Shown here in pieces: positions 33,616 to 33,968 of a DNA stretch of 33,968 bases; position 1 is the first letter of the stretch; every line of letters begins with the position of its first letter. The notes under the pieces are model-generated. The model had not been told where the DNA came from. It saw only the letters and a program-made list of their open reading frames with translations, and ran no database searches. The stretch comes from Bryobacter sp. (GTDB taxonomy: Bacteria > Acidobacteriota > Terriglobia > Bryobacterales > Bryobacteraceae), in NCBI GenBank assembly GCA_025356215.1, contig JANXUM010000081.1:1-33968 (forward strand), in the 5' to 3' direction. The position numbers were made by a program, and so were the translations under genes.

Positions 33616-33968
33616 ATGAAGGTACTAGTTGCCGACGACAGCATTGTCAGTCGGCATATGCTGGAAGCTACGGTCAAGAAATGGGGTTACGAGCCAGTAG
33701 TGGCTTGTGACGGCCAAGAGGCGTGGAACATTCTCCAAAAAGAGGATGCGCCGCAACTGGCGATTCTCGATTGGGTGATGCCCGTGCGCACTGGTCCCGA
33801 GGTTTGCCGTCTTGTACGGCAGCAGCAAAAAGACAGCTACACCTACATGCTGCTGTTGACCAGTAAGAACCAGCGTGAAGATCTCATCGAAGGCATGGAC
33901 GCCGGAGCGGACGACTATGTCACCAAGCCGTTCAACCACCACGAACTACAGGTTCGCCTGCGCGCCGG
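33616..33968 (+). CDS. Response regulator (CheY-like receiver domain), cut off by the right window edge
   Basis: From ATG 33616 open to the end: MKVLVADDSIVSRHMLEATVKKWGYEPVVACDGQEAWNILQ...QLAILDWVMPVRTGPEVC...LLLTSK...GADDYVTKPFNHHELQVRLRA. DD, phospho-Asp, T/S and K residues all present. Not in the ORF track. Confidence 0.93.
   Translation, partial: MKVLVADDSIVSRHMLEATVKKWGYEPVVACDGQEAWNILQKEDAPQLAILDWVMPVRTGPEVCRLVRQQQKDSYTYMLLLTSKNQREDLIEGMDAGADDYVTKPFNHHELQVRLRA

Overview
This is a gene-dense, GC-rich bacterial chromosomal window. Gene content and style suggest an Acidobacteria/Solibacter-like lineage, but that is inference. I see no rRNA, tRNA, CRISPR array, transposase or phage genes. 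Main blocks: (1) a + strand chain of aldo/keto reductase, leuS, a type I phosphodiesterase/alkaline-phosphatase-like protein, argF, argH and argR; (2) a - strand set of thiolase, a short OB-fold-like protein and a class I/II aminotransferase; (3) a + strand ECF sigma factor, anti-sigma factor, secreted protein and small protein, followed by ttcA and a DUF47-Pit phosphate uptake pair; (4) a VOC protein and ilvD on the - strand; (5) a PIG-L deacetylase overlapping a deoxyhypusine-synthase-like gene; (6) a secreted protein, an S9 prolyl-oligopeptidase fusion, and pheT, pheS and a small coupled gene; (7) purA, a dicarboxylate symporter, membrane and secreted unknowns, and a response regulator cut by the right edge. 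The best non-coding signals are a tandem ARG-box-like operator (exact 21-bp centre spacing) over the argF start, with argR two genes downstream; a perfect 17-bp palindrome (CTGTCATT-T-AATGACAG) just upstream of the DUF47-pit genes; and a perfect 15-bp inverted repeat inside a small membrane-protein ORF. I found no convincing, wholly new multi-gene system. Several uncharacterised genes with conserved-looking coupling are flagged for follow-up.
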